DNA of 64,000 nt from an uncultured Oscillospiraceae bacterium (GTDB lineage Bacteria; Bacillota; Clostridia; Oscillospirales; Ruminococcaceae). The notes beneath the pieces are model-generated. The model was not told the DNA's origin. It was given only the letters and a program-made list of their open reading frames with translations, and did no database searches. The position numbers and the translations under genes are program-made. Location of the stretch: contig CAJUPO010000003.1 of the NCBI GenBank assembly GCA_910588145.1, positions 161,687 through 225,686 on the forward strand, read 5' to 3'. This document shows positions 8,571 to 17,089 of the stretch, one piece after another (positions within the stretch are counted from its first letter, which is position 1; every line of letters begins with the position of its first letter).

Positions 8571-8588
8571 ATATTAAATAAAATTGAA

Positions 8589-9452
8589 TCAAGCCTTGTT
8601 GATTGAACCGAAAAGTTCCATCTTTTCCTTAACCTTAGCCTTGATAGCCTCAAAGCCTGGTGCAAGAAGTTTTCTTGGATCAAAGCCCTTACCCTGAAGA
8701 TCCTTGCCTGCTTCAATGTATTCTCTTGTTGCTTCCTGGAATGAAAGCTGACATTCTGTATTAACGTTGATTTTAGCAACGCCAAGTGAAATTGCCTTTT
8801 TAACCATGTCATCAGGAATACCTGTACCGCCGTGAAGTACTAAAGGCATATCGCCTACTTCTTTATTTACTGCCTCAAGAGTTTCAAATGAAAGACCTGC
8901 CCAGTTTTCAGGATACTTACCGTGAATGTTTCCGATACCAGCTGCGAGCATTGTAACGCCCAGATCAGCGATCATCTTGCATTCCTTAGGATCAGCACAT
9001 TCGCCTGCGCCTACAACACCGTCTTCTTCGCCGCCGATAGAACCAACTTCAGCTTCAAGTGAAAGACCAAGAACGTTGCAGGTATTAACGAGTTCAGTTG
9101 TCATTCTGATGTTGTCTTCGATTGGGTAGTGAGAGCCATCAAACATGATTGAAGAGAATCCAGCGTTGATACAAGCCTTAGCGCCTTCAAAAGAACCATG
9201 GTCAAGGTGAAGTGCAACCGGAACAGTAATACCGAGTTCTTCTAGCATACCGTTAACCATGCCGACTATTGTCTTATAGCCGCACATATATTTTCCTGCA
9301 CCTTCGGAAACACCTAAGATTACAGGTGAGTTGTTTTCCTGAGCTGTAAGAAGAATTGCCTTAGTCCATTCAAGATTGTTGATGTTGAACTGACCGACAG
9401 CATACTTTCCTTCTCTTGCCTTTTCAAGCATTTCTTTAGCTGAAACTAACAT
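8589..9452 (-). CDS. fba: Class II fructose-bisphosphate aldolase
   Basis: 287 residues, normal size. It reversibly splits fructose 1,6-bisphosphate into DHAP and glyceraldehyde 3-phosphate in glycolysis. The zinc-binding and catalytic elements are present: LHLDHGS (81-87, catalytic Asp and zinc His), GNIHGKY (zinc His) and VLHGGTGIP (zinc His and phosphate loop). The VNVNTE-like segment KINVNTECQ also matches. The start follows AGGAGG. It is monocistronic, with its own promoter at 9496-9524 and the terminator at 8535-8570. Confidence 0.97.
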   Translation of the reverse strand: MLVSAKEMLEKAREGKYAVGQFNINNLEWTKAILLTAQENNSPVILGVSEGAGKYMCGYKTIVGMVNGMLEELGITVPVALHLDHGSFEGAKACINAGFSSIMFDGSHYPIEDNIRMTTELVNTCNVLGLSLEAEVGSIGGEEDGVVGAGECADPKECKMIADLGVTMLAAGIGNIHGKYPENWAGLSFETLEAVNKEVGDMPLVLHGGTGIPDDMVKKAISLGVAKINVNTECQLSFQEATREYIEAGKDLQGKGFDPRKLLAPGFEAIKAKVKEKMELFGSINKA

Positions 9453-9495
9453 TTTACGTCCTCCTAAATAAATTCAAAAAAATTGGAACATATTA

Positions 9496-9524
9496 ATTAT
9501 AACTCATTATCAAAAAAAAAGCAA
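9496..9524 (-). promoter_or_regulatory. Promoter of fba
   Basis: On the minus strand, TTGCTT (9524-9519), 17 bases, TATAAT (9501-9496). Confidence 0.65.
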
Positions 9525-9545
9525 TGGATTATGTGAAAAAAAAAT

Positions 9546-10514
9546 CTAATTATCTTTGAGCATTGAAGTAAATGCTTCAGCTGCGCCCTTTGCGTCATAG
9601 GATTTATTTTCAGAATCCTTATCTAAAAATGCTGAAAATGTATCGTTCACATCAGCAGCTGAAATATTTTCATATTTTCCAGAACCGAAAACTGCACTGT
9701 CCCCTGTCTTTATATTTACAGCAAGCAGAGCGCCCGCCTGGGATTCGTTTTCTGAATATTCAATTATTCCCTTATGAGCATTTGCCGCATATTCGGCAAG
9801 ATCTTCTTTTTCAATATCCGAAACAAATATAATTGTGAGTTGTTCGCCATCCGATTCTGAATCAGAGATTATACTTTCGACTTCGTTTATTTCATCCTTG
9901 CTGAGCGTACCGGAACGGTCAACAGCGTGCTGCGGCAGAAGGGCTGATACCGAATCAAATGCTGTTTTTATCCCGTCATAGGTCTTATCTGTTACAAGTA
10001 GAGGAGAAATTTCAGCAAAGATATGCAATATTTCTTCATCAGTTATAAAAAGAGATGTATACCCGCTTCTGTATATGTAATCGTTTCCGGTTTCGTTGTT
10101 GACAAGGAAAAGGAATCCGGGAGTATTTTTGAAAAGTTCCTTATAGCAGTTTTCAGCATATTCAGACGGTTCTGAATCCTCAAGATCATCAGTTATCATT
10201 ACGCTTGCATTTAAATGATATTTGTCAGAAATATGCAGGGCGTATGTATTTATCATTTCGTTTTCTTTATCTGTCAGCGCCTTGCATAAATCAAAAAGGT
10301 GAGTTTTGTCTGTATCAACTGTTAGTTTAGAAAGAGCTTCGTCAGATAATTTATTTTCCTTTTGTGAAGTACTGTCAGTTTCATTTTCTAAATCTGCGGA
10401 TTTTTCAGAGGTACTGCTGTTCACGTTTTTGTTTGATACTTCTTTTATGTCGTTGCATCCTGATAAAGCTGAGATTATCAGTGTGCACACAGCGGTTATT
10501 AATAACTTTTTCAT
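9546..10514 (-). CDS. Lipoprotein with two TPM-like domains
   Basis: 322 residues. A lipoprotein signal ends in the lipobox LSGC (Cys20), so it should be anchored on the outer membrane face. A Ser/Asn/Glu linker follows. Two related modules (about 75-180 and 205-310) each have the TPM pattern: a helix (LTDKENEMINTYA; LSKDEINEVESII), a strand with VMITDDLE or IIFVSDIE, and a G-rich strand (FLFLVNNETGNDY; ALLAVNIKTGDSA). TPM domains occur in membrane-associated proteins of mostly unclear role, some with phosphatase activity. It has its own promoter at 10546-10574. Confidence 0.75.
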   Translation of the reverse strand: MKKLLITAVCTLIISALSGCNDIKEVSNKNVNSSTSEKSADLENETDSTSQKENKLSDEALSKLTVDTDKTHLFDLCKALTDKENEMINTYALHISDKYHLNASVMITDDLEDSEPSEYAENCYKELFKNTPGFLFLVNNETGNDYIYRSGYTSLFITDEEILHIFAEISPLLVTDKTYDGIKTAFDSVSALLPQHAVDRSGTLSKDEINEVESIISDSESDGEQLTIIFVSDIEKEDLAEYAANAHKGIIEYSENESQAGALLAVNIKTGDSAVFGSGKYENISAADVNDTFSAFLDKDSENKSYDAKGAAEAFTSMLKDN

Positions 10515-10545
10515 AAGCTGTCTCCTGTATGATATTTATATTTAA

Positions 10546-10574
10546 ATTATATAGTTAAAACTATAAAAAGTCAA
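10546..10574 (-). promoter_or_regulatory. Promoter of the TPM lipoprotein gene
   Basis: On the minus strand, TTGACT (10574-10569), 17 bases, TATAAT (10551-10546). It is divergent from the glycosylase promoter. Confidence 0.8.
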
Positions 10575-10582
10575 CTGCGGTA

Positions 10583-10611
10583 TTGTAAAACTATAAAAAA
10601 TCATGTATAAT
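10583..10611 (+). promoter_or_regulatory. Promoter of the DNA glycosylase gene
   Basis: TTGTAA, 17 bases, TATAAT; the gene starts about 36 bases later. Confidence 0.75.
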
Positions 10612-10646
10612 AAGAGGTATAAAATGACATTTTTCGGAGGATTGTA

Positions 10647-11456
10647 ATGGAATACAGGTCGGAAAACGGAAATATAATACTTTATCAGGAAGATTTTAAT
10701 CTTGATGAAACACTTGACTGCGGACAGGCTTTCCGCTGGGAGAGAGCTGCCGAAGAAGACGGCAGATGTACATATAACGGCTTTTTTCTTGATAAGCCGC
10801 TGAAAATATCAGAAGCTGAGGAAAGCTGTTTTATACTTTATAATACAAGTGAAGAGGAATTTTTAACTGTATGGAAAGATTATTTTGATCTTGATACTGA
10901 TTACGGAAAAATAAAGCAAAGGCTGTCAGCCGACGATACCTTGAAAAAGGCTTGTGAATTTGCCGGAGGAATAAGACTTTTGAAACAGGATAGCTGGGAA
11001 TGCATATGCTCTTTTATAATATCCCAGAACAATAATATTCCACGGATTAAGGGAATTATATCAAGGCTCTGCGAGCATTACGGTCATTTTCCGTCAGCCT
11101 CTGAAATGGCTTCAGAAACAGTTGAAAGCCTTGAATATCTGCGCTCCGGATTCAGAGCAAAGTATCTTATTGACGCTGCGGTTAAAACTGCTTCCGGTGA
11201 AATAGACTTAAATGAAATAGAGAAAACGGATATTCAGCAGGCACGGCAAAAGCTCATGACGGTTAAGGGAATAGGTCCAAAAGTAGCTGAATGCGTACTG
11301 CTCTTTGGAATGTACAGAACAGAGGCTTTTCCCGTCGATGTCTGGATCAAAAGGGTTATGGAAAAATACTATCCTGACGGACTTCCTTCATTTACAGAAG
11401 GAATAGAGGGAATTGCACAGCAATATTTATTTCATTATATAAGGAATCTGAAATAA
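10647..11456 (+). CDS. ogg: OGG1-type 8-oxoguanine DNA glycosylase/AP lyase
   Basis: 269 residues. It removes oxidised guanine and nicks the strand. The N-terminal DETLDCGQAFRW (20-31) is the typical OGG1-N substrate-pocket start. The helix-hairpin-helix lies at about 203-222 (LMTVKGIGPKVAECVLLFG), with catalytic Lys212, and the Gly/Pro-Asp loop FPVDVW has catalytic Asp231. SQNNNIPRI (126-134) is also a family marker. The ATG follows a CGGAGG site. It is monocistronic between a clear promoter and terminator. Confidence 0.92.
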   Translation: MEYRSENGNIILYQEDFNLDETLDCGQAFRWERAAEEDGRCTYNGFFLDKPLKISEAEESCFILYNTSEEEFLTVWKDYFDLDTDYGKIKQRLSADDTLKKACEFAGGIRLLKQDSWECICSFIISQNNNIPRIKGIISRLCEHYGHFPSASEMASETVESLEYLRSGFRAKYLIDAAVKTASGEIDLNEIEKTDIQQARQKLMTVKGIGPKVAECVLLFGMYRTEAFPVDVWIKRVMEKYYPDGLPSFTEGIEGIAQQYLFHYIRNLK

Positions 11457-11460
11457 ATTG

Positions 11461-11488
11461 AAAAAGCAGGTCATAGACCTGCTTTTTA
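11461..11488. terminator. Bidirectional terminator
   Basis: AAAAAGCAGGTC pairs with GACCTGCTTTTT between convergent genes. Confidence 0.9.
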
Positions 11489-12820
11489 TTACTTTAATTC
11501 TGCAAACTTTTTCTTCATAGTAGGATTATCTTGAGTTAATTCTTTTATAGTGAGAGAGTTTATATCATTATTGGCAAGTCGAAGATTATTTTCAGAAGAA
11601 AGAAGTGCCGTCTTAGTTTTTTGCAAATTATTAATAGCATTATCTATTTGAGCAATGGCGTCGCTAAATTTAGTACTTGCATTATTAAAATGTACATTAA
11701 ATCCATCTCTAATGCTATTTATCCTATCTTCAAAATTAGTTATATCAATATTTTGATTTCTCATAACAGCAAGCTCGGACCTATATTTAAGGGAGTTCAT
11801 TGCCGCATTGCGCAGAATAGTAATAATAGGAATAAAAAACTGAGGACGGATAACATACATCTTTTCGTATAAATGTGACATATCTGCGATTCCAGTATTG
11901 TAAAACTCGTTTTCAGGCTCAAGAAGAGACACAAGCACGGCGTATTCGCACTTTTTTCCTTCTCTGTCCTTATCAAGTTTTTTCAAAAACGATTCATTCT
12001 TTTTCTTTGTAGTGGTTGTATCCTGTTCATTTTTCATTTCAAACATAATAGAGATGATTTCAATTTCGTTTTCATCTACCTCACGATAAATATAATCACC
12101 CTTACTGCCCCTTTTTGCATCATTATCCTTTGCAAAATAAGCATTTCTGAAAGCGGTTGCACGCAATTTGTTAAATTCTGCTTCGCAGTGGCGTTCTAAG
12201 CTTTCACCCACCATTTTAGTAGAAAGCTTTAATTTAAAGTCTTTATAACGCTCGATTTCTTCATCCTTGTGTTTCAGTTCAGCTTCATATTCTGCTTTCT
12301 GAACAATGTGTTTTTTTTCAAGTTCGGAAATTTGTTTTTCCTTTTCAGACATGCTTTTACTATATTCGTCTCTTTCCTTTGAAACAGCATTTATAACTGC
12401 AAGTTCAATGTCTTTTTTCTGAGAATCTATTTTGTCTTTCAGTTCAATTATTTCTCTTTCTTTATCCTTTTTAAGTAGCTCAAGCTGTTTTTCAAGTTCA
12501 GAAATTAGCTTATCCTTTTTAGATAATTCTTCTTTTTCTTTAGAAACCGCGTTATTAACTTCAAGTTCCGCTTCCTGTTTCTGAGAATCTATTTTGTTTT
12601 TTAGCCTTGCAATTTCCTTATCCTTTTCAGTAAGCTGTTCCTGTAAGACTTTGTCCTTGTACATTTCAGCAATTTTTACAGCGTTCTCGGTTTCTTCCTT
12701 TATTCGCTTATCTACTTCTTTTTTAAACTCTTTGCTGCGAACCTGTTCAACTATAGCTGCAAGTCCGGCTTCATCTGCTTTAAAAACTTGTCCGCAGTTA
12801 GGGCATTTTATTTCAGCCAC
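11489..12820 (-). CDS. DUF2130 domain protein with zinc finger and coiled coil
   Basis: 443 residues. It begins with CPNCG, half of a zinc-knuckle-like motif, followed by a long charged coiled coil (about 25-195). The DUF2130 domain (about 200-370) contains the core KGDYIYRE and IISIMFEMKNE with the conserved Glu-Met-Lys. DUF2130 shows a nuclease-like core arrangement (D...E.K), so a nucleic-acid role is suspected but unproven. Translation starts at GTG behind AGGAGG. The gene is alone, with its own promoter (12895-12923). Confidence 0.85.
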   Translation of the reverse strand: MAEIKCPNCGQVFKADEAGLAAIVEQVRSKEFKKEVDKRIKEETENAVKIAEMYKDKVLQEQLTEKDKEIARLKNKIDSQKQEAELEVNNAVSKEKEELSKKDKLISELEKQLELLKKDKEREIIELKDKIDSQKKDIELAVINAVSKERDEYSKSMSEKEKQISELEKKHIVQKAEYEAELKHKDEEIERYKDFKLKLSTKMVGESLERHCEAEFNKLRATAFRNAYFAKDNDAKRGSKGDYIYREVDENEIEIISIMFEMKNEQDTTTTKKKNESFLKKLDKDREGKKCEYAVLVSLLEPENEFYNTGIADMSHLYEKMYVIRPQFFIPIITILRNAAMNSLKYRSELAVMRNQNIDITNFEDRINSIRDGFNVHFNNASTKFSDAIAQIDNAINNLQKTKTALLSSENNLRLANNDINSLTIKELTQDNPTMKKKFAELK

Positions 12821-12894
12821 TAATATTCCTCCTTCACAAATTAATAATATTTTCTTTATTTTTCGTTTATTAACAATTTTTTTCTACATTACAA

Positions 12895-12923
12895 AGTATA
12901 TCAGTAAAATTATTAAATGTCAA
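12895..12923 (-). promoter_or_regulatory. Promoter of the DUF2130 gene
   Basis: On the minus strand, TTGACA (12923-12918), 17 bases, TATACT (12900-12895). Confidence 0.8.
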
Positions 12924-12987
12924 CCAGTTTTGGGCATATTTACTATGTAAATATCTGTATAAAATTAAAAACAATTATTGCGCATGG

Positions 12988-13016
12988 TTGACATTCAAAT
13001 TGAAATTTTGTATAAT
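12988..13016 (+). promoter_or_regulatory. Promoter of the DUF1700/DUF4097 operon
   Basis: TTGACA, 17 bases, TATAAT, both consensus. It is divergent from the DUF2130 promoter. The 140-base leader to the gene holds no obvious frame or hairpin. Confidence 0.85.
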
Positions 13017-13155
13017 ATAATGGTTGTATAATGAAATAACAAATATTGATTCGGCACTTTGATACTATGTGCGGAAATAGTGCTTTATTTTACTGCATTT
13101 CTGCATATAAACTGGAACTGCTCCGAATATAAATTTAGAGGGGTTATTTTTTGTT

Positions 13156-13755
13156 ATGAATAAATATGAATATCTTGCGGAGCTTAGAAATAATCTTTCT
13201 ACACTTCCAAAATCTGAACAGGATGAAGCAGTAAAGTATTACAGAGGAGTTTTCAACGATGCAGGCAAATCAAATGAGCAGTCGGTAGTCAGAAACCTTG
13301 GGTCCCCGGAAAGTCTGGGCAATAAACTGAAAAATTCCGAAGGAAATCTTACTGAAATTCTTTATGAAACTGGTAAAAATGCTAAAAAGACTTCAGATCT
13401 TTCTGATAAAAAAAGGAAGAATTTACTTTTAATTACCACATTACTTTTTCCGATTTGGGGCAGCTTAGCCCTTGCAGTTATCGGCGCAGTATTTTTGATG
13501 TTTATTGGATTTACAGCCATTTTTATTGCTGCTTTAATACTTGGAGTCGCCCTTATTTGCATGGGAATTGTACATATGATCGAAACAGTATCCATCGGAC
13601 TTTTCCATATAGGGGCAGGCTTTGTCTTGTCCGGAACAGTACTTTTATCTTTCATGCCGGCTATGAATTTCGTTTTCTGGATATTTAAATCACTGTTAAA
13701 GTGCGGTATGCATCTTCTAAAAGTGTTTATCGGAAAACCGGAGGTGAAAGCATGA
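13156..13755 (+). CDS. DUF1700 (HAAS-domain) membrane protein
   Basis: 199 residues. The N-terminal helical domain (1-65: YLAELRNNLSTLPKSEQDEAVKYY, LGSPESLG) is the HAAS/DUF1700 signature. Three or four membrane helices follow (about 88-190). Such proteins are usually encoded with a PadR regulator and a DUF4097 protein and are thought to sense envelope state. No PadR gene is next to it here. It overlaps the DUF4097 gene by an ATGA, so translation is coupled. The ribosome site is GAGGGG. Confidence 0.85.
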   Translation: MNKYEYLAELRNNLSTLPKSEQDEAVKYYRGVFNDAGKSNEQSVVRNLGSPESLGNKLKNSEGNLTEILYETGKNAKKTSDLSDKKRKNLLLITTLLFPIWGSLALAVIGAVFLMFIGFTAIFIAALILGVALICMGIVHMIETVSIGLFHIGAGFVLSGTVLLSFMPAMNFVFWIFKSLLKCGMHLLKVFIGKPEVKA

Positions 13756-14618
13756 AGAGAATAAAGTTTATTATACCTTTGGCAATTATAGTGTTAGGAA
13801 TTATTTTTATGGTTACTGGATTCTATATGGGTGCAGCAGATGATTATAAAAAATCACTTAACATAACTAATATGGAATCAGCTATTTCAGCGTCGGGAGT
13901 TAAAAATCTTGATATTAATGTACAGGCGGCTGAATTTTTTGTGAAAGCTTCAAATGAAGTAAATGATTTTACCTTGGTTGCTGAAAATATATCAAAAAAT
14001 AATCTTGATTACAGCGTAAATAACGGTACTTTTAAATTTAGATACGAGGTAAAGAAATGGTATAATTATGCAGATATGATAGGACTAATGAAAGGTAAAG
14101 GAAAAATCACACTTCTTGTTCCGGCAAATGCCGACCTTATGGATGTACAGATTGTTACGGGGCTCTCCAGAGCTGAAATTTCTTATCTTACAGCTGAACG
14201 CATTTATATAGAATACGGCTACGGAGGCGCAGATATAAAAAATCTTTCTGCCGACCATATAGAAGTAGGCGGAAAGCATGGAAAAGCTGAATGCTGTAAC
14301 CTTAACTGCAAAACTTCAAATATCAATTGTAAATCCGGAAAATTGTCTATTGGAAATATAAATGTAGAAAATATTGGTCTTACATGCGGTTCAGGGGATA
14401 TTGAACTTAACGGCGTAATAGGCGGAGACAGCATTGTTTCATGTGGTTCTGGCGATCTGCTTATGAATATTTACGGTGATTTACACGACTTTAAGTTTGA
14501 AACTCAGGGCAAGGGAATATCGATAGACGGTAAAAAAGAAATTCCTGATAATGATAAGGGCAGTAAAAAAATCAACGCTTCATGCGGAATGGGTGAAGTA
14601 AAAATATTTTTTAAATAA
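13752..14618 (+). CDS. DUF4097-type beta-repeat protein
   Basis: 288 residues, starting at the ATG with GGAGGTG seven bases upstream; an earlier in-frame start lacks such a site. One membrane span (about 5-27) is followed by a repetitive beta-rich domain with short alternating strands (IEYGYGGADIKNL, INCKSGKLSIGNI, LTCGSGDIELNGV, VSCGSGDLLMNI), characteristic of DUF4097/DUF2807-like right-handed beta folds. Probably exposed outside the membrane. It forms a two-gene unit with the DUF1700 gene. Function unknown. Confidence 0.85.
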   Translation: MKRIKFIIPLAIIVLGIIFMVTGFYMGAADDYKKSLNITNMESAISASGVKNLDINVQAAEFFVKASNEVNDFTLVAENISKNNLDYSVNNGTFKFRYEVKKWYNYADMIGLMKGKGKITLLVPANADLMDVQIVTGLSRAEISYLTAERIYIEYGYGGADIKNLSADHIEVGGKHGKAECCNLNCKTSNINCKSGKLSIGNINVENIGLTCGSGDIELNGVIGGDSIVSCGSGDLLMNIYGDLHDFKFETQGKGISIDGKKEIPDNDKGSKKINASCGMGEVKIFFK

Positions 14619-14659
14619 AAGAAAAATCATCTGAACACTAAACGAATAATGATAAAAAA

Positions 14660-14694
14660 GACCTCCTATGGCAATAGATAAACCATAGGAGGTC
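14660..14694 (-). terminator. Terminator of the AspT-type transporter gene
   Basis: A perfect 12-base stem, GACCTCCTATGG and CCATAGGAGGTC, followed on the minus strand by TTTTTT. The plus-strand side has a weaker T-rich tail, so it may also stop the DUF4097 operon. Confidence 0.85.
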
Positions 14695-14813
14695 AGTTTA
14701 TTTCTTAATTCATTTCACCAAGAAAGCGTTTATGCTGTCTGAAAATTTAGGCAGTCAGCTCTTGCGAATGGCTTTTTATATTTCAAGCAGAAATTATTTT
14801 TTTTAATATATCA

Positions 14814-16061
14814 TCAGAGATATGTTAGGAACTGAGACGCCAATACTACAAGAATAAGCGCAATTGGATATGTAGCCGCATAAGCTGATGCAACATTCGG
14901 TGTACCAGTCATATTGATAAGTGCACCCAGCGCCGGAGTACTTGTCATACCGCCGCAGAGAGAACCAAGATTATTAAAGAGGCTCAGCTTAAGCACATAT
15001 TTAGCAATAAAGAAACCGATTATAAGCGGAATTACTGTCATAAGAGCGCCCCACAGGAACAGAAGCGGACCATATTCTGACAGAGTAGAAACAAAGCCTG
15101 CACCGCCGTCAACGCCGGCGCCGATAAGGAACAGTACCAATCCAAGTTCCTGGAAAATGCTCAGAAGCTTTTCGTCAACACGAAGACTCAGCTTTCCGAT
15201 TCTTCCAAAATGACCGAAAAGAAGTCCAATTATAAGCGGACCGCCGGTTGTACCAAGATTGAATGATGAACCTCCGCCTAACGGAATGTTAATGCATCCC
15301 AGTACAAGGCCAAAGATTACAGCAAGAGCAAATGAACCGAGTCCAAACTTATCCATAGAGAAGAGCTTTTTGCCCTTAAGCTTGTCAGTTGCTTCCTCAT
15401 CAGTAACAACGAGCTTAGCACGTTCTTCATCCATATTTGCACGAAGAATCTTCGGAATAATCTGAACAAAAAGAACAACACCGATAACGCCGAACGGATA
15501 TGCAACAGCATGACCAACTGAAATTTGTTTATAAACTTCTTCTGTAACTGTTCCTTCAAGAGCACCCTGAGACGCTGCAAAAGCCGGAGTACTTGTAAGC
15601 GCACCTGAAAGAAGTCCAGTACTCATAGCAGAGTTCATATCCGGAACAAATAAAGTAATCAGTGCACAAGTGCCTGCGCCTGCCGCAATAATTATAGCGC
15701 CGAGCAGAACATAAGATTTAGCATTTTTCTTAAGATTCTTAAAGAAACTTGGTCCCGCAATAAGACCAACTGAGGTTACAAACAAAACCAATCCAAGATT
15801 TTGTATCAGACTAAAATAGTTACCTACCTGTCCAGCATTCTCAGCCCAGATTCCGCCCTCTTCACAAAACTTACCGTTAAAATGACCAGCGAAAAGCGCC
15901 ACAAGGAAAATGGCTGCTGTACCGAGTGATACACCCTTAATGGAAATCTTGCCGATAAGATAACCAACAACAATAATTGCAAATACGAAAAACAGCACTA
16001 TTGCCATTGGTTTCATATTGAACAAAAATGTTTCGGCAACTTCAAAAAATTGAAATTTCAT
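14814..16061 (-). CDS. AspT/YidE-type membrane transporter
   Basis: 415 residues, starting at the ATG six bases after AGGAG; an upstream in-frame ATG would contain that site within the coding region. About ten membrane helices form two halves. Each half carries a copy of the YidE/AspT duplication motif, GALTSTPAFAASQGAL and GGMTSTPALGALINMTG. There is a charged cytoplasmic loop in the middle. AspT exchanges aspartate and alanine; other members move dicarboxylates or are of unknown substrate, and no RCK/TrkA-C domain is present between the halves. Its leader contains a terminator-like hairpin (16170-16195). Confidence 0.85.
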   Translation of the reverse strand: MKFQFFEVAETFLFNMKPMAIVLFFVFAIIVVGYLIGKISIKGVSLGTAAIFLVALFAGHFNGKFCEEGGIWAENAGQVGNYFSLIQNLGLVLFVTSVGLIAGPSFFKNLKKNAKSYVLLGAIIIAAGAGTCALITLFVPDMNSAMSTGLLSGALTSTPAFAASQGALEGTVTEEVYKQISVGHAVAYPFGVIGVVLFVQIIPKILRANMDEERAKLVVTDEEATDKLKGKKLFSMDKFGLGSFALAVIFGLVLGCINIPLGGGSSFNLGTTGGPLIIGLLFGHFGRIGKLSLRVDEKLLSIFQELGLVLFLIGAGVDGGAGFVSTLSEYGPLLFLWGALMTVIPLIIGFFIAKYVLKLSLFNNLGSLCGGMTSTPALGALINMTGTPNVASAYAATYPIALILVVLASQFLTYL

Positions 16062-16169
16062 ACACTTCTCCTCTTCAATCAAAATATGCTTTTGGGGAAT
16101 TTTATCTTCATTCCCATTTTACAAACTGCTTCCTGCCTGAAGAAACGTCTGTCTGCTCTTGAATCACAC

Positions 16170-16195
16170 AAAAAAAGCCATCTTACCAGATAGCT
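16170..16195 (-). promoter_or_regulatory. Leader terminator (possible attenuator) of the transporter gene
   Basis: On the minus strand, AGCTATCT pairs with AGATGGCT around GGTA and is followed by seven Ts, only about 20 bases after the predicted transcription start and 100 bases before the gene. GCTCTT (16214-16209) and AAGAGC (16160-16155) could pair outside it as an alternative fold. Conditional termination is inferred. Confidence 0.5.
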
Positions 16196-16220
16196 GAAAA
16201 CGTTTTTAAAGAGCATTTAT

Positions 16221-16249
16221 ATTATACCATTATTAAACTATTATGTCAA
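16221..16249 (-). promoter_or_regulatory. Promoter of the AspT-type transporter gene
   Basis: On the minus strand, TTGACA (16249-16244), 17 bases, TATAAT (16226-16221). Confidence 0.85.
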
Positions 16250-16358
16250 GTATATCAAGTCGATTTCTTGCTGTTTTTAATATATCCATGGGCTTTGAAT
16301 CTTATTTTTGTATTATTTTCTGATTGACTATAAACGGAACCAAAATGTATCATAAAAA

Positions 16359-16387
16359 TTGACATTTATAATATAAAATACTATAAT
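16359..16387 (+). promoter_or_regulatory. Promoter of the GNAT gene
   Basis: TTGACA, 17 bases, TATAAT, divergent from the transporter promoter. Confidence 0.85.
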
Positions 16388-16435
16388 GTTTATATTATTA
16401 ATAAAATATAATTTGTTAAAAGAAAGGCATAATAA

Positions 16436-16981
16436 ATGAAACTTATAAATTTTAATCCAAATTCTCACGGTAAAGAATTAAACGAATTATATCTGACCGC
16501 TTTTCCGAAATATGAAAGAAAACCATTTGATATGATTCTAGAGGGAGCTGAGAAAGGAAATTATGAAATTCTTTCCATTGAAAGCGATACAGGAAAATTT
16601 TTAGGACTCGCCATTACAATTTTGTATGAAGGATATGCACTTTTGGACTACTTTGCTGTTTTAGAAACAGAAAGAGGAAACGGTATCGGTACAAAAGCCC
16701 TTAACCTCCTTACAGACCGTTATAACGGAAAAAAATTTTTTCTTGAATCTGAAAGCACAGCTGTTCCATGCAGTAACTTAAATCAGCGTTTTAGAAGAAA
16801 AAAATTTTATGAAAAATGCGGTATGACCGCTTTGAACTTTCAGGTTGATCTTTTTGGTACAATAATGGAAATTCTTGCGTATAACTGCACCATAACCTTT
16901 GAAGAATATTACAGCATTCAGAAAAAAATACTTCCCCAAAAATTTGCAGATAAAATCAGTTTAGCGCCAACTACAACATAA
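16436..16981 (+). CDS. GNAT family N-acetyltransferase
   Basis: 181 residues. The acetyl-CoA-binding motif A is visible as YFAVLETERGNGIGTKAL (about 73-90) with the R/G-x-G-x-G/A core RGNGIG. The beginning has the family's AFPKYERKP (FPxxER) element, seen in a clostridial GNAT subgroup. The substrate cannot be read from the sequence. The ribosome site is AAAGG. It has its own consensus promoter; the next gene, trpB2, also has its own. Confidence 0.85.
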   Translation: MKLINFNPNSHGKELNELYLTAFPKYERKPFDMILEGAEKGNYEILSIESDTGKFLGLAITILYEGYALLDYFAVLETERGNGIGTKALNLLTDRYNGKKFFLESESTAVPCSNLNQRFRRKKFYEKCGMTALNFQVDLFGTIMEILAYNCTITFEEYYSIQKKILPQKFADKISLAPTTT

Positions 16982-17014
16982 AAAGTTTATTTTACCCACT
17001 TTTTCATTTTTACA

Positions 17015-17043
17015 TTGACAGAATATATATATAATGGTAAAAT
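17015..17043 (+). promoter_or_regulatory. Promoter of the trpB2 gene
   Basis: TTGACA, 17 bases, TAAAAT. Confidence 0.75.
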
Positions 17044-17089
17044 AAATATATGTTTTTATATAATTAACTTAAAGTGAGGTATTAGTTCC

